A stretch of 64,000 nucleotides of DNA. Origin: Marinoscillum sp. 108 (GTDB taxonomy: Bacteria; Bacteroidota; Bacteroidia; Cytophagales; Cyclobacteriaceae). This document shows, piece after piece, positions 16,166-24,895 of the stretch; positions within the stretch are counted from its first letter, which is position 1; the number at the start of each line of letters is the position of its first letter. The stretch lies in contig NZ_LR734808.1 of the NCBI RefSeq assembly GCF_902506655.1, positions 2,726,501 to 2,790,500 on the forward strand, given 5' to 3'. The position numbers and the translations under genes were made by a program. The notes beneath the pieces are model-generated. The model did no database searches. It was not told where the DNA came from and worked only from the letters and a program-made list of their open reading frames with translations.

Positions 16166-17272
16166 ATGAATAAGCTAATCAATCAACAATTACTTTTCTT
16201 GAGTTTGTCATTGCTGCTGGTGGGAGGAGCTGCAGCTCAGCTGACTACACCCAGGCCTAGCCCTGCGGCAGAGCTTAACCAAACCATCGCGCTTACTACC
16301 ATCACTGTGAACTATTCGCGACCATCAGTGATCAGGGGAAACAACGACCGTACAGGTCAGATATGGGGTTCACAGGTGCCCTGGGGACTTGCTCCCAATG
16401 CTTTCGGCAACCAGAAGCCTATGCCCTGGCGGGCCGGAGCCAATGAAAATACGACTATTTCGTTCTCCACACCAGTGCTCATAGAGGGAGAGCAGCTTGG
16501 GGCTGGCACCTACGGGCTGCACATGATCCCGGAAGAAAGCGGCACAGTGACCATCATCTTTTCGAAAAACACATCCTCGTGGGGAAGTTTCTGGTATGAG
16601 CAGACAGAAGATGCGCTGAGAGTGAAGGTTCAGATGAAGGAAGCACCATTCACCAATGTTTTGACCTATCAGTTTACAGAGGTAGGACTCACCTCCGGCA
16701 CGTTGGCGCTGATGTGGGAAAAGAAGCAGATTCCCATCAAGCTTGCGGTGAGTCAGGAGACCATTTTGGCCAAATTCAGAGATGATCTGAGGGGAGTGCA
16801 GGGATTTGGCTGGCAAGGGCCACTTTCTGCAGCAAATTATTGTCTTCAGAACAACATTAACCATGAAGAGGCCGTTAAATGGGCTGATCAGGCAATCGCC
16901 GCAAACAGAACCGGGCAAACACTCGGAATGAAAGCAGCCTTACTTTTTCAGAAGGGAGATATCGAAGCAGGGGTAAAAACTGCTGATGAGGCTAAGGAGA
17001 TTGCCACAATGAATGAATTGAACACCCTGGGTTATCAGCTGGCTGGCGCCAATCAGTACGAGAAAGCCGAGGAGTTTTTTAAGCTAAATATTAAAAGAAA
17101 TCCAAAAGTGGCCAATGGCTACGATAGTCTGGGTGAGTGCTATGTGGCGATGGGAAAGAATGACGAGGCTATAAAATTATTTAAAAAATCACTTTCAATG
17201 GATCCTCCACCTAACGTGAAGTTGAATTCCATTGCCAATCTCAAGAGGTTGGGAGTCGATTACTCCGAGTGA
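16166..17272 (+). CDS. DUF2911 and tetratricopeptide-repeat exported protein
   Basis: The ATG at 16166 gives a 368-aa protein with a clean signal peptide (hydrophobic core LLFLSLSLLLVGGAAAQ). A longer frame from a TTG at 16127 would only add a non-signal-like tail. After cleavage comes a DUF2911 domain (about residues 25-165, with TITVNYSRPSVIRG and IWGSQVPWGLAPNAFG). About four TPR-type helices follow (DIEAGVKTADEAKEI to NDEAIKLFKKSLSMDPP). DUF2911 proteins are abundant in Bacteroidota and of unknown role. It is periplasmic or outer-membrane associated by inference. It is a single-gene unit with its own terminator. Confidence 0.8.
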   Translation: MNKLINQQLLFLSLSLLLVGGAAAQLTTPRPSPAAELNQTIALTTITVNYSRPSVIRGNNDRTGQIWGSQVPWGLAPNAFGNQKPMPWRAGANENTTISFSTPVLIEGEQLGAGTYGLHMIPEESGTVTIIFSKNTSSWGSFWYEQTEDALRVKVQMKEAPFTNVLTYQFTEVGLTSGTLALMWEKKQIPIKLAVSQETILAKFRDDLRGVQGFGWQGPLSAANYCLQNNINHEEAVKWADQAIAANRTGQTLGMKAALLFQKGDIEAGVKTADEAKEIATMNELNTLGYQLAGANQYEKAEEFFKLNIKRNPKVANGYDSLGECYVAMGKNDEAIKLFKKSLSMDPPPNVKLNSIANLKRLGVDYSE

Positions 17273-17300
17273 TTTAAGAGTTTGAATTAGGTTGAAAAGG

Positions 17301-17328
17301 CCTTGGGATTTTCCCAAGGTTTTTTTTA
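17301..17328 (+). terminator. Terminator after the DUF2911-TPR gene
   Basis: CCTTGGGA (17301-17308) pairs with TCCCAAGG (17312-17319) around a 3-nt loop, followed by T at 17320-17327. It overlaps the 3' end of the convergent rmlD and has A residues on its left side, so it may serve both genes. Confidence 0.8.
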
Positions 17329-18174
17329 TGCCCTATCCAAACACGCCTTGAGGCTCTCCCGCCAGTAGGGGATTTCTATTTCAAAGGTTTCCCTGAACCT
17401 GCTTTTGTCCATTACACTGTAATGAGGCCTTTTGGCCGGAGTGGGATACTTCTCTGTTGGGATCGGATTCACCCGGGTGTTTACCTTTCGGTACTCAAAA
17501 ATGGCTTTGGTAAAATCGTACCAGGAAGCTACCCCTTCATTGCTGTAGTGGTAGAGCCCGTAGGAGGTCGATTTTGCGGAGATGATCAGGAGAATGGCCC
17601 GGGCCAGGTCTCTGGCATAGGTGGGTGTGCCAATCTGATCAGCTATGACATTCAGCTCATCCCTAGTTTGAGAAAGCCTGAGCATGGTTTTCACAAAGTT
17701 CTCACCGTGGGTGGAGTAGAGCCATGAAGTCCTGAAGATAAAGTGCTTCTTCAGCGTATTTTGTATAGCACGCTCACCTTTGAGTTTGGATACACCGTAG
17801 TAATTGACCGGGTCGGTCAGGTGGGACTCCTTCAGTGGTACGGAAGCCCCTCCGTTAAAGACAAAATCTGTGGAGATATGGATGAGCGTGACATCATATG
17901 GCTTACAGGCCTTCGCCAGGTTCAGGCTGCCGGTGAGGTTAATTTTGTCAGAAGCCTCGCGCTCTGTTTCGGCTTTGTCCACGGCGGTATATGCCGCGCA
18001 GTTAATGCAATAGTCGTATTTGTTTTGTTTGAACAGGTCGCTCACGAGGCTCGCATTGGTAATATCTAACTCCGGGTAATCTGTAAAATCAAATTGGAGT
18101 TCGGGGAATTCGCTCACGAGATCCTGAATCTCTGAACCTAACTGACCTCCGGAACCTGTGACAAGAATTTTCAT
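17326..18174 (-). CDS. rmlD: dTDP-4-dehydrorhamnose reductase family protein
   Basis: The 282-aa short-chain dehydrogenase has the NAD(P) motif TGSGGQLGSEI, the RmlD-type NCAAYTAVDKAE segment, the catalytic YGVSKLKGE (Y-x3-K) and the STDFVFNGG motif. RmlD makes dTDP-L-rhamnose for cell-surface glycans. The other rml genes are not here, so a related sugar reductase is possible. Its start overlaps the stop of the lysine-dehydrogenase-like gene by 4 nt, so the two form a coupled pair. Confidence 0.85.
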   Translation of the reverse strand: MKILVTGSGGQLGSEIQDLVSEFPELQFDFTDYPELDITNASLVSDLFKQNKYDYCINCAAYTAVDKAETEREASDKINLTGSLNLAKACKPYDVTLIHISTDFVFNGGASVPLKESHLTDPVNYYGVSKLKGERAIQNTLKKHFIFRTSWLYSTHGENFVKTMLRLSQTRDELNVIADQIGTPTYARDLARAILLIISAKSTSYGLYHYSNEGVASWYDFTKAIFEYRKVNTRVNPIPTEKYPTPAKRPHYSVMDKSRFRETFEIEIPYWRESLKACLDRA

Positions 18175-19391
18175 TTCAGTTCGCCGTTTACATAGTCTCT
18201 CAGGTACTCATAGACCGGGGTGAGATCTCCACCCGCCGTGATGGTAGCACGTTTGATTACTTCTCTGCTGTCATCACTCAGAAGCTCAGGGAGTACGTTG
18301 TTGAGCAACTCATTCCCGAAGCTTTCCGATGCATCTCTGGGAAGCTCGCAGGGCAGGTTGTCTACGGCCATTACCGTGATATTACCCTCATCGGTAAAAG
18401 CACTTTCTACTTCATTATCACTTGGGTTGTAGTCGTACACCGGGTCTTCAATGGTACTTGGTTTCTTGGTGGAAGGGATAGAGCCCTCAATGTCGCAAGT
18501 GATGTCAGCCACAATGTTGATTTTAAAATCATTTTTCAGAATGTCTTCCCGCTTGAAAAGCACGGGTGAGTTGGGATCCCAGAAGGCCGCAGCGATCAAT
18601 AGGTCGGTCACTTTAGCGTATTTTAGGAAGTCCGCATCATATAGCTCCGGGTTTTCATAAAACTCGTGTCTGCTAAATTCTCCCCCATCTTTCCGGACGT
18701 GGTAGTCCCGGGTATTGAGCTGGGTGAAAACCGGGTAATCAAACTGCTCCTCTATGAATGCCGCCGGGGTGACCTTGCGAATGTTCATCCCGTGCAGTAC
18801 TTCCATGGCTCCTTTGGCCACTCTGCCACCACCTGTCAGGGCGATTTTGATGGCGGGCAATTTCACTTTTTCATACTCGGTCTTGAGATCCTCCAGATCA
18901 AAACACTCCGAAGCACGCCTGATATCGAAAAGGTTGTATCGTTTGCCAAACGTCCAGATGCCATTGTAGGCACCCACAATACCGGCCCATCTGCCAAATG
19001 CAATGATCCGCTTGCCGGTTTCGTCTGTGAGGGTTTCATAGTCGATCAAACGGATTTTTTTGGAGATTACCTCCCTGATCAGCGGCTGATTGTAGGGCTG
19101 CTTTTTGATGGTGTGAGAAAAGAAGAAATAGGTTTTATTGGCAATGAGGTTGGGAATGGGCACCTCTTTGACACCTAGCAAAATATCACAATCATCCACA
19201 GAATCCACCACCTGAATGCCTTCGTTGAGGTAGTCCTGGTCTGTAAAACATCGGATGTCTGAGGTCTGGGCCACCAGGTCCACTTCAGGAAATCTTTCCA
19301 TTACCTGTCTGGCCTGATAAGGAGTGAGCGCCACGCGCTTGTCTTTTGGAACCTTCCCCTCTTTGATCAGTGCTATTTTGATTTTTCCCAT
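18171..19391 (-). CDS. Alanine dehydrogenase/PNT-fold NAD-dependent amino-acid dehydrogenase (lysine/saccharopine dehydrogenase-like)
   Basis: The 406-aa protein starts with the AlaDH/PNT N-terminal signature (IALIKEGKVPKDKRVALTP). It includes RWAGIVGAYNGIWTFGKR and a glycine-rich nucleotide-binding loop, ALTGGGRVAKGAMEVL. These resemble the NAD-dependent saccharopine dehydrogenase (lysine-forming) group more than alanine dehydrogenase. The substrate cannot be fixed from sequence. Cytoplasmic. It precedes rmlD with a 4-nt overlap, an unusual pairing without an obvious metabolic link. Confidence 0.8.
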   Translation of the reverse strand: MGKIKIALIKEGKVPKDKRVALTPYQARQVMERFPEVDLVAQTSDIRCFTDQDYLNEGIQVVDSVDDCDILLGVKEVPIPNLIANKTYFFFSHTIKKQPYNQPLIREVISKKIRLIDYETLTDETGKRIIAFGRWAGIVGAYNGIWTFGKRYNLFDIRRASECFDLEDLKTEYEKVKLPAIKIALTGGGRVAKGAMEVLHGMNIRKVTPAAFIEEQFDYPVFTQLNTRDYHVRKDGGEFSRHEFYENPELYDADFLKYAKVTDLLIAAAFWDPNSPVLFKREDILKNDFKINIVADITCDIEGSIPSTKKPSTIEDPVYDYNPSDNEVESAFTDEGNITVMAVDNLPCELPRDASESFGNELLNNVLPELLSDDSREVIKRATITAGGDLTPVYEYLRDYVNGELK

Positions 19392-19443
19392 TTTTTTGGT
19401 GTTAACTTGATGGGCGCAAATTTAAACTTTTTGACGAGGTAAA

Positions 19444-20016
19444 ATGGATTATCTGATCATTGGTGGGGGCTGGGCTTTATATTTTGCCCTCCATAGCTTG
19501 TTAGCCTCGGAGCAGGTGAAAAGAACCGTGCGCAGCAAGGCACCGGCCATTGCCCGGGGCTATCGCTTTTTTTACTCACTCATCAGTACCGTGGGGCTGT
19601 TGTGGCTGCTGTACCTCATAGCCATCACCCCTTCTGCAACGCTTTTCAGTCCGCCGGGGTATGTGCGGTATATCGCCATGATTTTGGCCTCCTGGGGGGT
19701 TATTTTAGTGATTACGTCGTTCAGGCATCTTTCGGGTTGGGCCTTTTTAGGATTGAAAAAAGAGGAGAAAAAAGGGCTGATCAGAAAGGGTACGCATGCC
19801 TATGTGCGACATCCCATTTATTCAGGAATCATTCTGATCGTCATCGGGATGGCTTTGTACACACCCACAGATATAGTAGTACTGTCTGTAGTATGTATAC
19901 TGGCTTACCTGCCTGCAGGTATCTATTTTGAAGAGCAAAAACTGATCGCAGAGTTTGGGGATGATTACCTGACTTATCGTCGGGAGGTACCTGCTATTTT
20001 CCCCAAAAAGCCTTAG
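19444..20016 (+). CDS. Isoprenylcysteine carboxyl methyltransferase-like membrane protein
   Basis: The 190-aa protein has five or so hydrophobic segments and the phospholipid/isoprenylcysteine methyltransferase signature THAYVRHPIYSGIIL, followed by a C-terminal YFEEQKLIAEFGDDYLTYR. Bacterial members methylate small or lipid-linked substrates with S-adenosylmethionine, and most are uncharacterised. The NnrU/methanethiol methyltransferase group is a close alternative. It overlaps the convergent 68-aa gene by 4 nt. Confidence 0.8.
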   Translation: MDYLIIGGGWALYFALHSLLASEQVKRTVRSKAPAIARGYRFFYSLISTVGLLWLLYLIAITPSATLFSPPGYVRYIAMILASWGVILVITSFRHLSGWAFLGLKKEEKKGLIRKGTHAYVRHPIYSGIILIVIGMALYTPTDIVVLSVVCILAYLPAGIYFEEQKLIAEFGDDYLTYRREVPAIFPKKP

Positions 20017-20219
20017 TCCTTTTTTCCTTTCTTCAGCTCCTCCAGATCGTCCCGGTCGCGTAGCTTTTTGTCATCCACAGATTTATTCAGAAACTGATTG
20101 ATCTTATCAATGTCTATGGTCGATTTGATTTCCCCGAAAGGATCAATTCTGATGTCAAAACCTTCAAGCTCTTTGTTCACTTTAGGCTTGTGATCGTCTT
20201 CTGATTTTTTCTTTGTCAT
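20013..20219 (-). CDS. Small charged hypothetical protein
   Basis: The 68-aa protein is very rich in Lys, Asp and Glu and has a central segment GFDIRIDPFGEIKSTIDIDK that looks like a short folded or partner-binding motif between disordered ends. No signal, no cysteine, no membrane segment. It lies 21 nt behind gltX on the same strand, so it is probably co-transcribed. I do not recognise a named family. Confidence 0.6.
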   Translation of the reverse strand: MTKKKSEDDHKPKVNKELEGFDIRIDPFGEIKSTIDIDKINQFLNKSVDDKKLRDRDDLEELKKGKKD

Positions 20220-20240
20220 GGTCCCTCAGTTAAGTGTCTA

Positions 20241-21767
20241 CTACTTTAACTGATCTACGGAGTATTTGATTCGTTCGGCCACTGCTTTTCCTCCCATGAG
20301 GGCAATGATGGCCATGAGATCGGGGCCGGAACCCGCTCCGGTAATGACCATTCTGAGTGCCTGCATGTTTTTACCTGCTTTGATCCCGTGGGTTTCCATC
20401 AGTGAAAAAAACAGCTCTTTGGCCTCTTCGGCATTGATGCTTTCTTTGGTAGCGAGGGCTTCTGCGTAGAGTGATACGGCTTGCTCGGCTTCCTCATTCC
20501 ATTTTTTACTGGTCACACTCTGGTCGTACTCACTGGGGTTTCTGAAAATAAATAAGGCATTGGGAGCCATCTCATGTGGAAATGTCACCCGCTCTTTCAG
20601 CAGGTCCACGATCACCAGGGCAGTTTCCAGGCTACTGTCTATGGCATAGTGGTTTTTGAGGTCGGTGCGTACTATTTCTGCCAGTGCCTGTGGGTTGGTA
20701 GACTTTAAGTACTGCTGGTTAAACCATTTGATTTTGTCCAGGTCAAATTTGGTACCCGCTTTGTTAACTTTTTCCAAACTGAATACATTCGACAATTCCT
20801 CTAAGCTGAAAATCTCCTGCTCGGTGCCGGGGTTCCAGCCCAGAAATGCCAAAAAGTTTACCAGGGCTTCGGGAATGAAGCCCTCTTCTTTAAATCCTTT
20901 TGAGGTTTCACCCGTTTCCGGATCTTGCCAGTCGAGCGGGAATATGGGGAAACCGGCCTGATCAGCCGCTCTCTTACTCAATTTCCCGTTACCATCGGGC
21001 TTCAGAATGAGGGGCAGGTGGGCAAACTGAGGCATCGTGGCTTCAAATCCCAGGTATTTGTAGAGCAGTACGTGCAGCGGTGCTGAGGGCAGCCATTCTT
21101 CACCACGGATCACATGGGTGATTTTCATCAGGTGATCATCCACTATGTTGGCCAGGTGATAGGTAGGCAGGCCGTCAGACTTCATGAGTACTTTGTCATC
21201 GAGCGTGGAGCCATGCACGTGCACCCAGCCCCTGATGATGTCATTCAGCCGAACTTCCTCCTTGGGGTCTATTTTGAAACGGATCACGTAAGGTTCTCCG
21301 CTGGCGATTTTAGCGGCCACTTCCTCAGCGGGCATGGTGAGTGAATTTTTCATGGTCAGCCTCACTGCCGCGTTGTAATGCGGTGTAGCCACACCGGCCG
21401 CTTTCAGTCGGTCACGCATGGCATCCAGTTCCTCAGGGGTGTCAAAGGCGTAGTAGGCGTTGCCTTCATCGATCAGCTTCTGGGCGTAGGACTGATAGAT
21501 TTCTTTGCGCTCCGACTGTCTGTAGGGGCCGTACTCACCCCCCGTCCAGGGACTTTCGTCGGGAGAGATGCCGCACCACTCCAGCGACTGGCGGATGTAG
21601 TCTTCAGCACCGGCTACAAACCGGCTCTGGTCAGTGTCTTCTATTCTTAAGATGAAAGTGCCGTTGTTTTTTTTGGCAAAGAGGTAGTTGAACAGGGCTG
21701 TTCTGACTCCACCTATGTGCAAAGCGCCTGTCGGGCTGGGGGCAAATCTTACTCTTACTGAATCCAT
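20241..21767 (-). CDS. gltX: Glutamyl-tRNA synthetase
   Basis: This 508-aa class I synthetase charges tRNA-Glu. The HIGH-type motif is in RFAPSPTGALHIGGVRTAL and the KMSKS-type motif in GNGKLSKRAADQ. The anticodon-binding helical domain fills the C-terminal third. Size fits the discriminating/non-discriminating GltX family. A -7-like TAGCTTTG (minus strand, 21794-21801) lies 27 bp before the ATG. The gene may also be read from the upstream RidA unit. Confidence 0.96.
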   Translation of the reverse strand: MDSVRVRFAPSPTGALHIGGVRTALFNYLFAKKNNGTFILRIEDTDQSRFVAGAEDYIRQSLEWCGISPDESPWTGGEYGPYRQSERKEIYQSYAQKLIDEGNAYYAFDTPEELDAMRDRLKAAGVATPHYNAAVRLTMKNSLTMPAEEVAAKIASGEPYVIRFKIDPKEEVRLNDIIRGWVHVHGSTLDDKVLMKSDGLPTYHLANIVDDHLMKITHVIRGEEWLPSAPLHVLLYKYLGFEATMPQFAHLPLILKPDGNGKLSKRAADQAGFPIFPLDWQDPETGETSKGFKEEGFIPEALVNFLAFLGWNPGTEQEIFSLEELSNVFSLEKVNKAGTKFDLDKIKWFNQQYLKSTNPQALAEIVRTDLKNHYAIDSSLETALVIVDLLKERVTFPHEMAPNALFIFRNPSEYDQSVTSKKWNEEAEQAVSLYAEALATKESINAEEAKELFFSLMETHGIKAGKNMQALRMVITGAGSGPDLMAIIALMGGKAVAERIKYSVDQLK

Positions 21768-21837
21768 TTATTGGGGGATTTTTTTTTGGTGTGCAAAGCT
21801 ATCAAATACCCAATACTAATGTGAAGGACAATTGCTT

Positions 21838-22308
21838 TTATTCCCCTTCTTCTGCCAGAATCCCCTGAATCTGGTGGATGGTTTCGTGGGCTTTCTGATG
21901 AAAGCTGAGGGTGAGCACCAGATAGTTGGCCAGGGCGATGAGCAGAGCGGTGATTACGGCGAGGGTAAGGGAGGAAAGGGTCAGAAATACCGCCGCTATC
22001 AATACGCACAGGGTGGTGGAAAACCACAAGTAAAGGCGAGCTCCTGGAAAAAGACATAGCCGGAGAAATATTAAGGACCCGCGGGAGGTGTTTTCCACCC
22101 GACCGATGGTCAGGGGGAGTGCATTCTGAGCGGAGCGGATGACCAGCGAAATCCTGAACCCCTCCGGAGAAACAGCCCCATTGAACACCGGCCGATTGAC
22201 CACCACCTCCGAATCGATCAGGCGCGTTTTGAGGGCAATCCTCCTTAATACCTCGTTTTTAGAGTGGCTCGATACCAGGGTTTGCCGGAGAAAGGGCCAG
22301 AGGGACAT
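21838..22308 (-). CDS. Hypothetical membrane protein
   Basis: The 156-aa protein has a soluble, basic N-terminal half (about 1-80) and then two adjacent hydrophobic helices (about 82-130, rich in Leu, Val, Ala) and a short polar tail ending EEGE. It shares one base with the RidA stop and precedes gltX by 70 nt. I recognise no domain. The gene neighbourhood gives no firm clue. Confidence 0.6.
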   Translation of the reverse strand: MSLWPFLRQTLVSSHSKNEVLRRIALKTRLIDSEVVVNRPVFNGAVSPEGFRISLVIRSAQNALPLTIGRVENTSRGSLIFLRLCLFPGARLYLWFSTTLCVLIAAVFLTLSSLTLAVITALLIALANYLVLTLSFHQKAHETIHQIQGILAEEGE

Positions 22309-22685
22309 CAGAGCTGAGCGATGCAGCTGATCTCCACGCTGACATCCTTTGGCAGGCGGCTCACCTCCACCGTTTCTCTGGCTGGCGGGTTTTCGGGGAA
22401 GTACTCACCATACACTGCATTGATCTGCGCAAACTGTCCCATGTCTTTGATGAAGATGCTGCACTTCAACACATTGGCAAATGTGGCTCCGGCGGCTTCC
22501 AGTATGTAGCTGAGGTTTTTCATTACTTGCCGGGTCTCATCCTCTATAGAGGTGCTGACCAGCTGACCGGTGGCCTGATCGATGGGGATTTGACCAGATA
22601 CGTAGAGCACGCTATTGGATAGCACCGCCTGACTGTATGGGCCGATGGGGGCAGGAGCTTTGGGGGAGTTGATGATGGTTTTCAT
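22308..22685 (-). CDS. ridA: RidA family enamine/imine deaminase
   Basis: The 125-aa protein matches the YjgF/YER057c/UK114 family: PIGPYSQAV, LYVSGQIPID, the NLSYILEAAGATFANVLKCSIF segment, and ENPPARETVEVSRLPKDVSVEI near the end. The conserved arginine of the RET/RSxV region that binds the carboxylate is present (R in PARETVEV). RidA removes reactive 2-aminoacrylate and similar enamines formed by PLP enzymes. It forms trimers in the cytoplasm. It is first in a unit with the 156-aa membrane protein and gltX. Confidence 0.93.
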   Translation of the reverse strand: MKTIINSPKAPAPIGPYSQAVLSNSVLYVSGQIPIDQATGQLVSTSIEDETRQVMKNLSYILEAAGATFANVLKCSIFIKDMGQFAQINAVYGEYFPENPPARETVEVSRLPKDVSVEISCIAQL

Positions 22686-22827
22686 GTAACTGCAGGTTTG
22701 AAATTCATTAATGTTCCCTGCAATTTAATCGGATAATGGCGGAGATGAATTAATGGGAGGATAGAAAAGTGGAAGACTGGCCAGGAGGTGAGAGGTCTAG
22801 TGCTTAAAATGGGATTGCATCATTGAA

Positions 22828-22851
22828 GGGAGGGCGAACGACTCCCCTCCC
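22828..22851 (-). terminator. GC-rich hairpin immediately behind the DUF6503-like lipoprotein gene
   Basis: GGGAGGG (22828-22834) and CCCTCCC (22845-22851) can form a 7-bp stem with a 10-nt loop, starting 2 nt after the stop of the minus-strand gene. No U tract follows, so it may be a Rho-stop or RNA-end protector rather than an intrinsic terminator. Confidence 0.4.
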
Positions 22852-22853
22852 AG

Positions 22854-23669
22854 CTACTTCAAAAAATCTTTGGAGCTCAATCCGGTATTGAACTGAATGT
22901 CTGACCAAATGACGGAGATCCAGGGCTCATCGCTTACCTCGGCATCCCAGGTGGATTTCTTATACCTTCTTTGGGTGGGGATCAGCAGGTCCTCGATTTG
23001 CTCGTACTCCAGCTTCATCAGGTAGGGCGTTTCCATCGCACCGAAATCTGCCACGGTAAAGAGAAACTGATCCACTAAAGCTGTTTTCTGATTGATGTAC
23101 AGCTGATAAACATCGGTTAGCTTGTCGTCAGTGGTACGAAAGGTGATTTTCACTACATCGTAGACCGTGTCATCGATGGTTTCTTCCCCCAGGTATTCAT
23201 AGTTCAGGCCCGGATCCATCAATTTCTGGAACATGGCAAACCAGTAAAAATTAGTAGGCCGATTGAAAGCGACACTTTTCAGGCGGTTGGTGTCGTTTTG
23301 GATCTGTCCATTGTGCTTGAGCCAGTATTCCTGGCCATCGAAGCCCTGTTCAATAGGCCCTTCCAGGTCCGGGAAGGTCCGCTCATGGGTTTGATACAAG
23401 CCATAAGACAGTTCTCCATCGAACAGGTATTTTTCCGTTGAAATGTCAGCCTTGCCGTCGGAAGTGCGGTAGGTATAGGTGTAAACCACATCTTTCTTGT
23501 TCCAAAGCGTTTCATAATCGCCCACCTTTTGGGTCATTTGGTAGATCAGTTCGTGCCCCTTGTTTTGAAATTGCGGCAACGCCTTTTCCTGCCGGGCTGT
23601 TTGATCAGTGCCTCCGCAGGACGAAACAATGATACCCACGAATATTGCGATGACTTGATTGTACTTCAT
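22854..23669 (-). CDS. DUF6503-like lipoprotein
   Basis: Starting at the ATG at 23669 gives a 271-aa protein with a lipoprotein signal (FVGIIVSSC, lipidated Cys18). A frame upstream to 23723 would add a non-signal segment and is rejected. The mature part resembles outer-membrane lipoprotein-carrier-like beta sheets seen in a Bacteroidota family of unknown function (YTYRTSDGKADISTEKYLFDG; DVVKITFRTTDDKLTDVYQL). It is probably exported and anchored in a membrane. It is an isolated gene. Confidence 0.65.
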   Translation of the reverse strand: MKYNQVIAIFVGIIVSSCGGTDQTARQEKALPQFQNKGHELIYQMTQKVGDYETLWNKKDVVYTYTYRTSDGKADISTEKYLFDGELSYGLYQTHERTFPDLEGPIEQGFDGQEYWLKHNGQIQNDTNRLKSVAFNRPTNFYWFAMFQKLMDPGLNYEYLGEETIDDTVYDVVKITFRTTDDKLTDVYQLYINQKTALVDQFLFTVADFGAMETPYLMKLEYEQIEDLLIPTQRRYKKSTWDAEVSDEPWISVIWSDIQFNTGLSSKDFLK

Positions 23670-23805
23670 GCTGGATTGCTTTACGATTTTGAGTTGGTAG
23701 ATCCACACTGCGGTGGACCCCACTGGTTAAGAAAGCACTCCTAACACTACCTAAAGGGGCTGAGTTCCCCAAAGACCAAACTAATTGCCCAAATCTTCAT
23801 CCAGC

Positions 23806-24840
23806 TTACGCTCCATTTGCCCGCCGCACTATTTTGACGATGCGACCATAGAAGATCTCCGCCAAATTCCAGTTATATCCATCAAAATTGGTGGTATTGT
23901 TAAATTGAATTACCACCGTATCAATGTCTTTGTGGTATTTGGCAATACTCTGATAGCCCACCAGCAGACCGGTATGTTCATACTCGTAGATGGAGGAGTA
24001 GATGTCCTGCTCCCCCTCATTGAACACGGAGCCCTCATTTAAGGCCCTGATGAATATGCCCACATCCTCAGCCGTGGCCAGCATTAGGCCTGTATTTTCA
24101 GTCTTGAAATCTTCCTCCACACCGACATAGTAGCCGCTCATCACGTCATCTATATTCACTTCACTTAGGGAGCCAAACGTGTTTTTCAGCCCCAGGGGTA
24201 TCAAAATCTCCTCTTTGATGTATTGCTGATGAGGATAGCCCACCACCTGATCTATCAGGTCAGAAATCAGCATATAGTTGGTATTGGAATAACCATAATC
24301 TTCACCCGGTTCGAAATCTGCCGGCAGGTCCAGAGCGTATTCAAGGGTTTCTTGTTTGTTTTTGGGTGGTTTTGTCCAGAAATCAGGGTGGTCTACAAAG
24401 TTGGGAATGCCACTCCGATGCTGCACCATCATTCTCAAGGTGATCCGATCAGCATATTCAATCCTTCCGACAAGTTCCGGAAAGTATTCAGCGAGCGTTT
24501 TGTCCAAAGACAAACGCTCCGCTTTGACCAGTTTGGCCACCGCCACCGCCACGTATAGCTTGGTGATACTGGCTATCTTGAATAAGGCCTGTGGGTAGGC
24601 AGGAATCTTGTTCTTGCGGTCATGCCAGCCGGCAGCATAGTACTCCGGTGGCTTCCCGCCCTGGTCCACGTACGCGATCATTCCATCAAATCCATACCCG
24701 ATGCCTTCCTCCAGCTGCTCCTGAACTGTGTCGGGCAGAGGTAAGATCCAGGCTTTCACCAGTATCCAGGGCACGAAGTACAAAGAGCCTATGCTTGCCA
24801 GGATAAAGGCTACTCTGAGTATATTTTTTGTTTGTTTCAT
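23806..24840 (-). CDS. Serine hydrolase of the beta-lactamase/class C PBP family
   Basis: The 344-aa protein has one N-terminal membrane segment (VAFILASIGSLYFVPWILV) and then the serine-hydrolase fold. The nucleophile motif is SITK (S-x-x-K), the tyrosine motif is YSN (GYSNTNYML), and an HTG sequence (EHTGLLVG) sits where the third motif belongs. Relatives include esterases, D-aminopeptidases and penicillin-binding proteins; antibiotic resistance should not be assumed. The active site is expected in the periplasm. Confidence 0.85.
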   Translation of the reverse strand: MKQTKNILRVAFILASIGSLYFVPWILVKAWILPLPDTVQEQLEEGIGYGFDGMIAYVDQGGKPPEYYAAGWHDRKNKIPAYPQALFKIASITKLYVAVAVAKLVKAERLSLDKTLAEYFPELVGRIEYADRITLRMMVQHRSGIPNFVDHPDFWTKPPKNKQETLEYALDLPADFEPGEDYGYSNTNYMLISDLIDQVVGYPHQQYIKEEILIPLGLKNTFGSLSEVNIDDVMSGYYVGVEEDFKTENTGLMLATAEDVGIFIRALNEGSVFNEGEQDIYSSIYEYEHTGLLVGYQSIAKYHKDIDTVVIQFNNTTNFDGYNWNLAEIFYGRIVKIVRRANGA

Positions 24841-24895
24841 GGCTATACTATTTCAGCGATGTTCTTTTTTATAAAATAACTACCTGTGGGTATGA

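Noticed and set aside
23806-24840. Antibiotic-resistance beta-lactamase
   Set aside because: The class C-like motifs are shared by many esterases and peptidases; a membrane anchor and no neighbouring regulator argue against a resistance call.
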